This document shows, piece by piece, positions 50,025 to 61,888 of a stretch of DNA of 64,000 nt. The notes beneath the pieces are model-generated. The model saw nothing but the letters and a program-made list of their open reading frames with translations, was not told the DNA's origin and searched no databases. This DNA is from Pseudomonas sp. RGM2987 (GTDB lineage: Bacteria; Pseudomonadota; Gammaproteobacteria; Pseudomonadales; Pseudomonadaceae). The position numbers and the translations under genes were made by a program. Numbering within the stretch: the stretch's first letter is position 1; the number at the start of each line of letters is the position of its first letter. The DNA lies in assembly GCF_022952855.1 (NCBI RefSeq), contig NZ_JALJDX010000202.1, positions 1 to 64,000 on the forward strand, read 5' to 3'.

Positions 50025-50969
50025 TCAGGCTTCAGGCCAAAACGCCCGAATCCCCGCCACACCCTGGGCCCCAGCCTCCCAGGCTTTTTCCCGGTCATCA
50101 GGCCCGACCCCGCCCAACAGATAGACCGGCTTGTTGAAGCCTTCGATCAACCGCGCCGCCTCATCCCACCCCAACGGCACTGCCTCGGGATGGGTCTGGG
50201 TCGGCTGGACGGGCGAGAGCGTGACGAAATCCACGTCCATCTGCCGGGCCAGGGCCAGTTCCTCAGCGTTATGGCAGGACGCCGCCAACCAACGCTCCTT
50301 GCCGAACGGACGACCCGCCGCTGCGTGCTTGCGCAATTGCGCTGCGGTGATGTGCCAGCCGGCGGACGGGAAATCCCCCAGCCACTCGAACGGCCCCTTG
50401 AGCATCAATTGTGCCTTGCCGGCGCACAACCCCGCCGCATCCACCGCCAGGTCACGGTATTGCGGGTCATAGCCATTGGGCGCGCGCAGTTGCACCAGCT
50501 TGATGCCACCGGCGATCGCCTTCTGCAGGCCGCGCAGCAAGGCCGGTGTCTCAAGGCCTTCAGGGGTGATCAAGTATTCGCCCGGCAAGCGGGCCGCGGC
50601 GACAATCGGTTGATTGGCGGCCGGAAACTCATAGTTCGGCAGATCGCGGGCCATCACCCAGGCCAAAGGCTGCCCTTCGGCGCCGTGGGCCTGGCCGGTG
50701 AACGCCGAGACTTCCCAGACATCCAGCAATACCTGCTTGTCCGGGTAATCGTGACGCACCTTGATCAGCGGCCGAGCGGCGCCGACCACAATCCCCAGCT
50801 CTTCATGAAGTTCCCGGGCCAGGGCCGTCTCGACGGTCTCGTCGGCCTCGACCTTGCCACCGGGAAACTCCCACAGGCCACCCTGGTGCTGGGTATCGGC
50901 CCGTCGGGCGATCAGGATCTTGCCGGCAGCATCACGAATGACCGCCGCCGCTACGTGTATTCGTTTCAC
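50025..50969 (-). CDS. Nudix hydrolase fused to a ThiE/TenI-like domain
   Basis: A 314-residue protein from the GTG at 50969. Residues 1-130 are a MutT-like Nudix domain with a complete Nudix box (G38-I60, ARELHEELGI), likely to hydrolyse oxidised or non-canonical nucleotides. Residues about 170-314 resemble thiamine phosphate synthase, but active-site motifs are altered: VQLRAP for VQLREK, and GWHITAAQL for the usual HLGQ-type loop, so ThiE activity is doubtful. The fusion is common in Pseudomonas (PA4400 type). Confidence 0.88.
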   Translation of the reverse strand: MKRIHVAAAVIRDAAGKILIARRADTQHQGGLWEFPGGKVEADETVETALARELHEELGIVVGAARPLIKVRHDYPDKQVLLDVWEVSAFTGQAHGAEGQPLAWVMARDLPNYEFPAANQPIVAAARLPGEYLITPEGLETPALLRGLQKAIAGGIKLVQLRAPNGYDPQYRDLAVDAAGLCAGKAQLMLKGPFEWLGDFPSAGWHITAAQLRKHAAAGRPFGKERWLAASCHNAEELALARQMDVDFVTLSPVQPTQTHPEAVPLGWDEAARLIEGFNKPVYLLGGVGPDDREKAWEAGAQGVAGIRAFWPEA

Positions 50970-50991
50970 CGCGTTGCTTCCTCCAGGCCGT

Positions 50992-51085
50992 CTTCGCGAG
51001 CAAGCCCGCTCCCACAATGGATTTGTGGTGCGAACACTTTGCAGGTCACCCAGCAGGTCCCTGTGGGAGCGGGCTTGCTCGCGAA
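50992..51085. repeat. REP pair in outward order, GAGCGGGCTTGCTCGC family
   Basis: The complement copy (TTCGCGAGCAAGCCCGCTCC) is followed by the direct copy, in the same outward order as 49917-50000. It fills the gap between argJ and the Nudix/ThiE-like gene. Confidence 0.93.
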
Positions 51086-51100
51086 GGCGGCGACTCGGTC

Positions 51101-52318
51101 TTAAGTCCGATACTCAGCGTTGATTTTCACGTACTCGTGGGACAAGTCAGTGGTCCAGATCGTTTCGCTGCAATCACCACGCCCCAGTTCGATGCGGATG
51201 GTGATTTCTTCCTGCTGCATCACCGCCGCGCCCTGGGCCTCGGTGTAGGTCGCAGCACGGGCACCCTGGCTGGCGATGCAGACTTCACCGAGGAACACGT
51301 CGATCTTGCTCACGTCCAGCTCCGGCACGCCGGCACGACCGACCGCGGCGAGGATTCGGCCCCAGTTCGGGTCGGAAGCAAACAGCGCCGTCTTGATCAG
51401 CGGCGAGTGCGCCACGGTGTAGCCGACATCCAGGCATTCCTGATGATTGCCACCGCCGTTGACCTGCACAGTGACGAACTTGGTCGCGCCTTCGCCGTCA
51501 CGCACGATGGCCTGGGCCACTTCCATGCACACTTCGAACACAGCCTGTTTCAGGGCGGCGAACAGCGGGCCGCTGGCTTCGGTAATCTCCGGCAGATTGG
51601 CCTTGCCGGTGGCGATCAGCATGCAGCAGTCGTTGGTGGAGGTGTCACCGTCGATGGTGATGCGGTTGAACGACTTGTTGGCACCGTCGAGCATCAAGTC
51701 TTGTAGCACCTGGCGCGAAACCTTGGCGTCGGTGGCAATGTAGCCGAGCATGGTCGCCATGTTCGGCCGGATCATGCCCGCGCCTTTGCTGATACCGGTA
51801 ACGGTGACGGTCACGCCATCGTGCTGGAACTGACGGCTCGCGCCCTTGGGCAGGGTGTCGGTGGTCATGATCCCGGTGGCGGCCGCGGCCCAGTTGTTCT
51901 CCGACAGGTCATCGAGAGCGGCCTGCAACGCGCCTTCGATTTTCTCGACCGGCAGTGGCTCGCCGATCACACCAGTGGAGTACGGCAGCACCTGGTTGGC
52001 ATCGACACCGGTCAGCTCGGCCAGTTTCGCGCAAGTACGCTCGGCGGCGGCCAGGCCTGGCGCGCCGGTGCCGGCGTTGGCATTGCCGGTGTTGGTCAGC
52101 AGATAGCGCACCGGCCCCTGCACGCGCTGCTTGGCGAGGATGACCGGCGCTGCGCAAAAGGCGTTGAGGGTGAAGACGCCGGCGACCGTCGAGCCTTCGG
52201 CGCAACGCATTACCACGACATCCTTGCGCCCGGGGCGCTTGATGCCCGCCGAAGCGATACCGAGTTCAAAACCGGCAACCGGGTGCAACGTTGGCAACGG
52301 ACCAAGACCAACAGCCAT
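51101..52318 (-). CDS. argJ: Bifunctional ornithine acetyltransferase / N-acetylglutamate synthase
   Basis: It recycles the acetyl group in arginine synthesis. The 405 residues include the autocleavage motif ATGIMTTDT (Thr152/153), where the precursor splits into two chains. It lies downstream of secA on the same strand, after a terminator, an arrangement conserved in Pseudomonas (PA4402-PA4403). Confidence 0.96.
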   Translation of the reverse strand: MAVGLGPLPTLHPVAGFELGIASAGIKRPGRKDVVVMRCAEGSTVAGVFTLNAFCAAPVILAKQRVQGPVRYLLTNTGNANAGTGAPGLAAAERTCAKLAELTGVDANQVLPYSTGVIGEPLPVEKIEGALQAALDDLSENNWAAAATGIMTTDTLPKGASRQFQHDGVTVTVTGISKGAGMIRPNMATMLGYIATDAKVSRQVLQDLMLDGANKSFNRITIDGDTSTNDCCMLIATGKANLPEITEASGPLFAALKQAVFEVCMEVAQAIVRDGEGATKFVTVQVNGGGNHQECLDVGYTVAHSPLIKTALFASDPNWGRILAAVGRAGVPELDVSKIDVFLGEVCIASQGARAATYTEAQGAAVMQQEEITIRIELGRGDCSETIWTTDLSHEYVKINAEYRT

Positions 52319-52378
52319 GAATGCGCTCCTTATAGATGTATGTCTGCGCCGCTCTCGTCGGGACGGCTAATCAAATGG

Positions 52379-52415
52379 CAAAACGCCGCGAGCCGTTTGA
52401 AACCGGTCGCGGCGT
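52379..52415 (-). terminator. Terminator after secA
   Basis: On the minus strand CGCCGCGA and TCGCGGCG form a stem, followed by TTTTGCC. It lies 25 bases after the secA stop and separates it from argJ. Confidence 0.85.
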
Positions 52416-52439
52416 GGAGGGTTCAGCGTTGAAACGGGG

Positions 52440-55181
<2,742 letters not shown>

Positions 55182-55488
55182 ATCGGCAGGATCTTCCACA
55201 CTAAAGGGATGGAGGGCGGCCCCGTGAGTCGCCCGTGCAGCCCTCATGGCCGCATGCGAACGAGCATTCTACCCGGAAACGATGGTGAGGAAAGTGGCGT
55301 TATTCCACGATGCTGGCACAGCGCTGTGACGGGGCTTGCTTAAAATAAGGGCTTTTGAGCGAACTTCAACCCATAAAGTGCTGAAGTTACCAGCGTTTGT
55401 GTCAGTAAAACGCCTCGGATCGACTGCGCCGAGGCTTACCGGGTGCTTTCTGCTACCATGGCGCCTCTGTCACTTGTGGTATTCGTCC
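55182..55488. other. Divergent control region of secA and the DUF721 gene
   Basis: A 307-base region between divergent genes. An inverted repeat GCCTCGG (55412-55418) / CCGAGGC (55429-55435) with a short T-run on the minus side could be a weak terminator or an operator. No SecM-like or M23 peptidase gene is seen here, although P. putida and P. aeruginosa carry a gene at this place, as I recall. Confidence 0.5.
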
Positions 55489-55944
55489 ATGGCCTTTCGC
55501 CCTCTTCCAGCCAAGGCTCCCGCCGTCCTGCTGCGCGAAGCCAAACCGCTGAAAGCCATCTTCGGCCACGCCCGGCGCCTGGGCCATTTGCAGCGCCTGC
55601 TGGACAGCCAGTTGCAACCTGCCGCTCGCGAGCATTGCCATGTGGCGTCCTGGCGCGAAGGCTGCCTGCTGCTGATCGTCACCGACGGCCATTGGGCCAC
55701 GCGCTTGCGCTACCAGCAAAAACGCCTGCTGCGGCAATTGCAGGCCTTCGAAGAGTTCGCCAACCTGACGCGGATCCTGTTCAAGGTCCAACCGCCCACG
55801 GTGCAGGCCCGTGCCAAAGGCCACACGCTAGACCTGTCCAGCGAAGCCGGCGCAACCATCCAGGCCACGGCCGATGGCATCAGCGATCCGCAACTGCGGG
55901 CGGCGCTGGAACGCTTGGCGGCACATGCCCGGCCCAAGCCTTGA
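55489..55944 (+). CDS. dciA: DUF721 protein, DciA-like helicase operator
   Basis: A 151-residue DUF721 protein. Members of this family (DciA) bind and load the replicative helicase DnaB in bacteria without DnaC. The N-terminal domain has the KH-like DUF721 pattern (HCHVASWREGCLLLIVTDGHWATRL in part), and the C-terminal tail is basic and disordered. The order secA-divergent-DUF721 matches PA4403/PA4405. The identity with DciA rests on family and context. Confidence 0.82.
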   Translation: MAFRPLPAKAPAVLLREAKPLKAIFGHARRLGHLQRLLDSQLQPAAREHCHVASWREGCLLLIVTDGHWATRLRYQQKRLLRQLQAFEEFANLTRILFKVQPPTVQARAKGHTLDLSSEAGATIQATADGISDPQLRAALERLAAHARPKP

Positions 55945-55970
55945 GTTCGTGCATCGGCGGTTAGATCGCT

Positions 55971-56195
55971 ATCGCGAGCAGGCTCGCTCCCACAGGGGAT
56001 CTTCAGCGGATACAAAATTTGTGTTCAGCCCGGCCCTCCTGTGGGAGCGGGCTTGCTCGCGAAAGCGGACTGTCAGTCAATGATGAGTTAGCTGACCCGA
56101 CGCCTTCGCGAGCAAGCCCGCTCCCACAAGGTTTTTCAGCGGGCACATAATCCGGGCACAGCCGAGTTCCCTGTGGGAGCGGGCTTGCTCGCGAT
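55971..56195. repeat. Cluster of four REP copies, GAGCGGGCTTGCTCGC family
   Basis: Four REP units in alternating orientation (complement near 55971, direct at 56041, complement at 56105, direct at 56173) fill the 272-base gap between the convergent DUF721 and HerA-like genes. The first is a GAGCGAGC-type variant. It is the largest REP array in the window. Confidence 0.93.
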
Positions 56196-56216
56196 AGCCG
56201 CGCCCCGGTCCCCCGA

Positions 56217-57701
56217 CTAGCGACGCTTATTGCCCCCCAGCAACGACCCCATCAACCCGCGCACCAATTGCCGGCCCAGTTGGTTGGCGGCCTGGCGCAT
56301 CGCAGACTTCAGTGCCTGGCCGGCTGCGGTGCCGAGGAACTCTCCGGCTTTGTCGGCGAAACTCGGTTCTTCGGCCGGCGGTTTGCCCGGCGCTTGAGCC
56401 TGGGGTTCAAGCCCCTTGCGGCCCATCAGCACTTCATAGGCTGATTCCCGATCGACCGGCTTGTCGTAACGACCTTGCAATGGCGAATGGGCGATCAGCC
56501 CGGCGCGCTCGGCCTCGCTCAGCGGCCCGATGCGCGATTGCGGCGGCGCCACCAGCACGCGCTGGACCATTTCCGGCGTGCCTTTTTCCTGCAAAGTGCC
56601 GACCAGGGCCTCGCCGATCCCCAACTCAGTGAGCACCGCCAGGGCATCGAATTGCGGGTTCGGCCGAAAACCGTCCGCCACCGCCCGCAGGGATTTCTGC
56701 TCCTTGGCGGTAAAGGCCCGCAAGCCGTGCTGGATACGCAAGCCCAACTGCGCCAGCACATCGTCCGGCAGATCGCCCGGCGACTGGGTGACGAAATACA
56801 CCCCCACACCCTTGGAGCGGATCAGCCGCACCACTTGCTCCAAACGCTCCTGCAAAGCCTTGGGCGTGCCGGCAAAAAGCAGGTGCGCCTCATCGAAGAA
56901 CAGCGCCAGCAACGGTTTGTCCGCATCGCCGCGCTCGGGCAGTTGCTCGAACAACTCGGCCAGCAGCCACAGCAGGAACGTCGCATAGACCTTCGGCGCC
57001 TCGTGGACCAGACGGCTGGCGTCCAGCAAATGAATGCGGCCACGGCCATCGGCGGCCGGTTGCAGGATGTCCTCAAGTTGCAGGGCCGGCTCGCCGAACA
57101 ACGCGTCCGCGCCCTGTTGCTCCAGGGTGGACAACCGTCGCAGCAAGGCCTGGCTGGAGCCGGTGGTCATCAGGGCCGCGTCGTCCCCCAGCAACTCGGG
57201 GTTGTCCTTGAGATGGTTGAGCAGCGCCTTCAGGTCCTTGAGGTCCAGCAGCAACAGGCCTTCGCGGTCGGCCACCTTGAACGCGGCGTAGAGCGCCGAT
57301 TGCTGGCTGTCCGTCAATTCAAGCAGGCTGCCGATCAACAGCGGGCCCATTTCACTCAAGGTGGTGCGCAGCGGATGACCGGACTGGCCGTGGATGTCCC
57401 ACAAGGTCACCGGATAAGCCTGGGGCCGGTGACCGAGCCAGGGCATCCCGGCGATGCGCTCGGCGACCTTGCCCTGGGGGTTGCCGGCGGCGCCGAGGCC
57501 GCACAGGTCACCCTTGATGTCCGCCGCGAACACCGCCACCCCGGCATCGCTGAACGCTTCGGCCAGGCGCTGCAAGGTGACGGTCTTGCCGGTGCCGGTG
57601 GCGCCCGCCACCAGGCCATGACGGTTAGCCAGGCGCATGGCCTGGCCGATGGGCTGGCCGGTGAGGTCTGCCCCGATAACGAGTTGCGCGAAATCCTGCA
57701 T
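56217..57701 (-). CDS. HerA-like ATPase/helicase (DUF853, YjgR type)
   Basis: A 494-residue ATPase with Walker A GATGTGKT (33-40) and Walker B ALFFDEAHLLF. It belongs to the HerA/FtsK-like superfamily (DUF853). E. coli YjgR is the closest known relative; its function is unclear. The C-terminus ends in a basic stretch (LLGGNKRR) typical of the group. It stands alone, with no nuclease partner (NurA type) next to it, so a DNA end-processing role is uncertain. Confidence 0.88.
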   Translation of the reverse strand: MQDFAQLVIGADLTGQPIGQAMRLANRHGLVAGATGTGKTVTLQRLAEAFSDAGVAVFAADIKGDLCGLGAAGNPQGKVAERIAGMPWLGHRPQAYPVTLWDIHGQSGHPLRTTLSEMGPLLIGSLLELTDSQQSALYAAFKVADREGLLLLDLKDLKALLNHLKDNPELLGDDAALMTTGSSQALLRRLSTLEQQGADALFGEPALQLEDILQPAADGRGRIHLLDASRLVHEAPKVYATFLLWLLAELFEQLPERGDADKPLLALFFDEAHLLFAGTPKALQERLEQVVRLIRSKGVGVYFVTQSPGDLPDDVLAQLGLRIQHGLRAFTAKEQKSLRAVADGFRPNPQFDALAVLTELGIGEALVGTLQEKGTPEMVQRVLVAPPQSRIGPLSEAERAGLIAHSPLQGRYDKPVDRESAYEVLMGRKGLEPQAQAPGKPPAEEPSFADKAGEFLGTAAGQALKSAMRQAANQLGRQLVRGLMGSLLGGNKRR

Positions 57702-57892
57702 TTGGTCACCTGTGGTTCATCTTTGGCGCGGCATGGTCGATAGCTAAAGCGACAGACCTCTTCGAAAACTAAGGTCGGATAATTCCCCAGGGAGAGAAGG
57801 AAGTATCAGCTTTATTTTCAGTACGGGGCCATTTTGCGCTGCTTTACTAAAAAAGCACGCCTGAAAAAAAGACTTTAGCGGAACCCCGAACC

Positions 57893-59782
57893 ATGAATAG
57901 AAATTTGCGCTTCAGCCATAAGATTCTGCTTGCTGCCGCCCTGATCGTCATCGCCGCCTTCGCCTCCTTCACGCTTTACAACGATTACCTGCAACGCAAC
58001 GCCATCCGCGACGACCTTGACAGTTACCTGCATGAAATGGGCGACGTCACGGCGAGCAACATCCAGACCTGGCTGACCGGCCGCATCCTGCTGATCGACA
58101 ACCTGGCCCAGAACATCGCCATCAATCCGGATTCCGCCACGGTGTCCCGCCTGCTGGAACAGAAAGCGCTGACATCCACGTTCATGGCGTCCTACCTGGG
58201 CGATGCCCAGGGCAGCTTTATCATTCGCCCCGATACGAAAATGCCAGACGGCTTCGATCCACGGGTTCGCCCCTGGTATAAAGGCGCGCAAAGCAGCAGC
58301 ACCGCGACCCTGACCGAACCCTACATCGACGCTGCCACCGGCGCGCTGATCATCTCCATCGCCAGTGCCTCCCGAAACGCCACGCAAAGCGTCGGCGTGG
58401 TGGGCGGCGACCTGAGCCTGCAAGCCGTCATCGACAACCTCAAGACCGTGGATTTCGACGGCATGGGCTATGCCTACCTGGTCAGCGCCGACGGCAAGAT
58501 CCTGGTGCACCCCGACAAAAACCTGGTCATGAAGACCCTGGCCGAGGCCTTTCCCCGGAACACCCCGAAAATCAGCGACCAGATCACTGAAGTCGAAGTG
58601 GACGGTCACACGCGCATCGTCACCTTCACGCCAATCAAAGGCCTGCCTTCGGTCAACTGGTACGTGGGGGTCTCGGTAGACAAAGACATGGCCTACGCCA
58701 TGCTCAGCGATTTCCGCACCTCGGCCGTCGTGGCGACTGTCATCGCCGTGGTATTCATCATCGCGCTGCTGAGCATGCTGATCCGCCTGCTGATCCAGCC
58801 GCTGCATGTCATGACCCGGGCCATGGAAGACATCGCCGACGGCGAAGGCGACCTGACCAAACGCCTGGTCATCCAGAACCAGGACGAATTCGGCATCCTT
58901 GGCACTGCGTTCAACCGTTTCGTGGAGCGGATCCACCGTTCGATCCGCGAAGTGTCCTCGGCCACCGAACACGTCAACGAGGTCGCCCTGCGCGTGGTCA
59001 GCGCGTCGAACTCGTCGATGGTCAATTCCGATGAACAATCGAGCCGCACCAACAGCGTGGCCGCCGCGATCAATCAGTTGGGCGCCGCCGCCCAGGAGAT
59101 TGCCCGCAACGCCGCCCAGGCCTCCCATCAGGCCAGCGACGCCCGCGGCCTGGCCGAAGACGGCCAACAGGTGGTGGAGCGCAGCATCGCGGCAATGAAT
59201 CAACTGTCTCAGCTGCTGGGTACATCGAGCACCAACATTGAGTCGCTGAACAGCAAAACCGTAAACATCGGCCAGATCCTCGAAGTGATCACCAGCATTT
59301 CCCAGCAGACCAACCTGCTGGCTCTCAACGCGGCGATTGAAGCCGCCCGGGCCGGTGAAGCCGGGCGCGGGTTTGCCGTGGTGGCCGATGAAGTGCGCAA
59401 CCTGGCCCACCGCACCCAGGAGTCGGCGCAGCAAGTGCAAACCATGATCGAGGAGTTGCAGGTCGGCGCCCGGGATTCAGTCACGACCATGAGCGACAGT
59501 CAGCGTCACAGCCAGCAGAGCGTGGAAATCGCCAACCTGGCCGGCGAGCGCCTGAACAGCGTGACCCAACGCATCGGCGAGATCGACGGCATGAACCAGT
59601 CGGTGGCCACCGCCACCGAGGAACAGACCGCCGTCGTGGAGTCGATCAACGTCGACATCACCGAGATCAACACCCTGAATCAGGAAGGCGTGGAAAACCT
59701 GCAATCGACTTTGCGTGCCTGTTCCGACCTGGAGCAGCAGGCGGCGCGGTTGAAGCAGTTGGTGGGCAGTTTCAGGATCTAG
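57893..59782 (+). CDS. Methyl-accepting chemotaxis protein, PctA-type amino acid receptor
   Basis: A 629-residue chemoreceptor. Membrane spans at about 10-29 and 279-301 enclose a dCache_1 periplasmic sensor; HAMP (302-355) and a signalling domain with the conserved tip [20 protein letters not shown] follow. The amino acid-binding residues recalled for PctA (R126, W128, Y129, Y144, D173) are present at the same numbers, but position 121 is Phe, not Tyr. The context (glycosyltransferase trio and purU downstream) matches PA4309-PA4314. It should mediate chemotaxis to amino acids. Confidence 0.92.
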   Translation: MNRNLRFSHKILLAAALIVIAAFASFTLYNDYLQRNAIRDDLDSYLHEMGDVTASNIQTWLTGRILLIDNLAQNIAINPDSATVSRLLEQKALTSTFMASYLGDAQGSFIIRPDTKMPDGFDPRVRPWYKGAQSSSTATLTEPYIDAATGALIISIASASRNATQSVGVVGGDLSLQAVIDNLKTVDFDGMGYAYLVSADGKILVHPDKNLVMKTLAEAFPRNTPKISDQITEVEVDGHTRIVTFTPIKGLPSVNWYVGVSVDKDMAYAMLSDFRTSAVVATVIAVVFIIALLSMLIRLLIQPLHVMTRAMEDIADGEGDLTKRLVIQNQDEFGILGTAFNRFVERIHRSIREVSSATEHVNEVALRVVSASNSSMVNSDEQSSRTNSVAAAINQLGAAAQEIARNAAQASHQASDARGLAEDGQQVVERSIAAMNQLSQLLGTSSTNIESLNSKTVNIGQILEVITSISQQTNLLALNAAIEAARAGEAGRGFAVVADEVRNLAHRTQESAQQVQTMIEELQVGARDSVTTMSDSQRHSQQSVEIANLAGERLNSVTQRIGEIDGMNQSVATATEEQTAVVESINVDITEINTLNQEGVENLQSTLRACSDLEQQAARLKQLVGSFRI

Positions 59783-59799
59783 CGCACACTGCATTTTAT

Positions 59800-59891
59800 G
59801 TGGCGAGGGAGCTTGCTCCCGCTGGGCTGCGAAGCGGCCCCAGGATTTTGCGGTCGCTGCGCAACCGAGCGGGAGCAAGCTCCTTCGCCAC
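59800..59891. repeat. REP inverted pair (REPIN), GAGGGAGCTTGCTCCC family
   Basis: GTGGCGAGGGAGCTTGCTCC and its complement, the latter with one change (CTCCTTCGCC), lie between the chemoreceptor and the glycosyltransferase gene. Confidence 0.92.
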
Positions 59892-59982
59892 AGCTGTCTG
59901 GGTTGTCGCAGCACCCCACCACAACCCAACCGAACATCTATTCTTCATAAAGGTCAACAAAGGGAGAACACTGACCGGAGGG

Positions 59983-61104
59983 ATGTTCATCGTGCATATA
60001 GCGGACATAACCATGTTCTACGCCCCCGCCAGCGGCGGCGTGCGCACTTACCTGGATGCCAAGCACCGGCGCCTGGGCGACCGGCCCGGTATTCGCCACA
60101 GCCTGCTGATTCCTGGCGCGCATCTGAGCGAGCATGACGGGGTCTACAAGGTCCCCGCCCCTGCACTGCCGTTCGGCAAGGGTTATCGCTTCCCGCTGCG
60201 CCTGGCACCTTGGCGAAATGTCCTGCATGACCTGCAACCTGACCTGATCGAAGTGGGCGACCCCTACCTCACCGCTTGGGCCGCGCTGGATGCCCGGCGC
60301 CAGCTCGACGTGCCGGTCATCGGCTTCTACCACTCCGACCTGCCGCTGCTGGTGAGCAACCGCATGGGCAACTGGTTCACTCCCAACATCGAGGCGTACG
60401 TCAGCAAGTTGTACGGCAACTTCGACCGCGTGCTCGCGCCGAGCCAGGTCATGGCCGACAAACTGACCGGCCTGGGGGTCAGGAATGTCTACGTGCAGCC
60501 CCTGGGCGTGGACCTGCAAACCTTTAACCCGGCGGCCCGTGACCCGGAGCTGCGGGCCGAACTGGGGATTGCCGAGGACGCGCGCCTGCTGGTGTTCGCC
60601 GGGCGCGGCTCCAAGGAAAAGAACCTGCCGGTGCTGCTCAAGTGCATGAAGCGCCTGGGCGAGCGTTATCACCTGTTGTTGGTGGGCTCGTCGATGCCCG
60701 CCGTGGTGCCGGATAACGTCACCGTGGTCGATGAATTCTGTCCGGCGCCGCAAGTCGCCCGGCTCATGGCCAGCGCCGACGCGCTGCTGCACGCCGGTGA
60801 CCAGGAAACCTTCGGCCTGGTGATCCTCGAAGCCATGGCCAGCGGCATTCCGGTGGTCGCGGTGGCGGCCGGGGCGTTCACCGAAATCGTCCATGAAGAC
60901 TGCGGCCTGCTCTGCGCGCCCAACAATCCACAGGCCATGGCCAACGCCGTGCGGCAACTGTTCTCGGAAGGCTGCCAGCGCCGGGGCCTTCTGGCGCGGC
61001 GGCATGTGGAGAAGCACTACGCCTGGGACACCGTGGTCAACAGCTTGCTCGGGCATTACTACGCCGTACTCGGCGCGCAGATGCCGATGCTGGCCAATGC
61101 TTGA
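59983..61104 (+). CDS. Glycosyltransferase family 4
   Basis: A 373-residue retaining GT-B glycosyltransferase. The N-terminal domain has the GGV acceptor loop (MFYAPASGGVRTYLD), and the nucleotide-sugar site has the EX7E motif (E275-TFGLVIL-E283). The ATG at 59983 is preceded by a GGAGGG site; GTG at 59992 and ATG at 60013 are alternatives. It is first in a three-gene operon with a deacetylase and a membrane protein, suggesting lipid-linked sugar synthesis at the inner membrane. The sugar and acceptor are unknown. Confidence 0.88.
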   Translation: MFIVHIADITMFYAPASGGVRTYLDAKHRRLGDRPGIRHSLLIPGAHLSEHDGVYKVPAPALPFGKGYRFPLRLAPWRNVLHDLQPDLIEVGDPYLTAWAALDARRQLDVPVIGFYHSDLPLLVSNRMGNWFTPNIEAYVSKLYGNFDRVLAPSQVMADKLTGLGVRNVYVQPLGVDLQTFNPAARDPELRAELGIAEDARLLVFAGRGSKEKNLPVLLKCMKRLGERYHLLLVGSSMPAVVPDNVTVVDEFCPAPQVARLMASADALLHAGDQETFGLVILEAMASGIPVVAVAAGAFTEIVHEDCGLLCAPNNPQAMANAVRQLFSEGCQRRGLLARRHVEKHYAWDTVVNSLLGHYYAVLGAQMPMLANA

Positions 61105-61120
61105 GGCGAGGTCCCTGTCG

Positions 61121-61888
61121 ATGAACCAACCGCCCAGTGTGTTATTGGTGCTGCACGACGTGGCGCCGCAAACCTGGCCCGACTACCAGCCTTTTGTCGA
61201 AGCGGTCGATGCCCTCGGCCAAGTGCCGATGACCTGGCTGGTGGTGCCGGATTTTCATCACGCCAACGCCCTGGAGAATCATCCAGGTTTTCGCCGTTTG
61301 CTCGACAGTCGGGTCGAGCGCGGTGACGAACTGGTGTTGCACGGCTATTACCATTGCGACGACGGCCCGCCGGCCCTGCACCCCAAGGATTGGTTCATGC
61401 GCCGGATCTACACCCATGAAGGCGAGTTCTACCAGCTGACCGAGGAAGCCGCCCTCGCCCGCCTGCGCGCCGGTGTCGAACTGTTCCAGCGCTACCAATG
61501 GCCGCTGCACGGTTTCGTCGCACCGGCCTGGCTGATGAGCGAAGGCACGCGCCAGGCCCTGCGCCAGTTGCCGCTGAGCTACACCAGCGACACCCAGCAT
61601 TTGTATCGTCTGCCGGACTTCACCACCATCGACGCTCCCGGCCTGGTCTGGAGTGCCCGCAGTGCCTGGCGCCGTGGCTTGTCGAAAGTCCTCAGCGACC
61701 AGCGCGAGCAACGCTGGCGCCAGGCCCCGGTGATTCGCCTGGGCCTGCACCCGGTGGACATGCGCCACGGGTTTTCCCGGGATTACTGGCTGCAAACCCT
61801 CAAGCGCCTGCTCGGCGATGGGCGCGTGCCGATGACCAAGGCCGGCTGGCTGGCGACCCAGGGGCTGCAGGTCAGCCGCGCCGCATGA
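61121..61888 (+). CDS. Polysaccharide deacetylase-like protein (DUF2334)
   Basis: A 255-residue protein of the carbohydrate esterase 4-like fold, DUF2334 group. The metal-binding residues are visible: Asp13 (LHDVAP) and H74-x3-H78 (LHGYYHC). No signal peptide is seen, so it should act in the cytoplasm, perhaps on the product of the glycosyltransferase. It starts 16 bases after that gene and overlaps the next by four bases (ATGA). Confidence 0.85.
   Translation: MNQPPSVLLVLHDVAPQTWPDYQPFVEAVDALGQVPMTWLVVPDFHHANALENHPGFRRLLDSRVERGDELVLHGYYHCDDGPPALHPKDWFMRRIYTHEGEFYQLTEEAALARLRAGVELFQRYQWPLHGFVAPAWLMSEGTRQALRQLPLSYTSDTQHLYRLPDFTTIDAPGLVWSARSAWRRGLSKVLSDQREQRWRQAPVIRLGLHPVDMRHGFSRDYWLQTLKRLLGDGRVPMTKAGWLATQGLQVSRAA

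Noticed and set aside
55971..56195. The regularly spaced repeats as a CRISPR array
   Set aside because: The units alternate in orientation, are palindromic REP elements with related spacers, and no cas genes are present.
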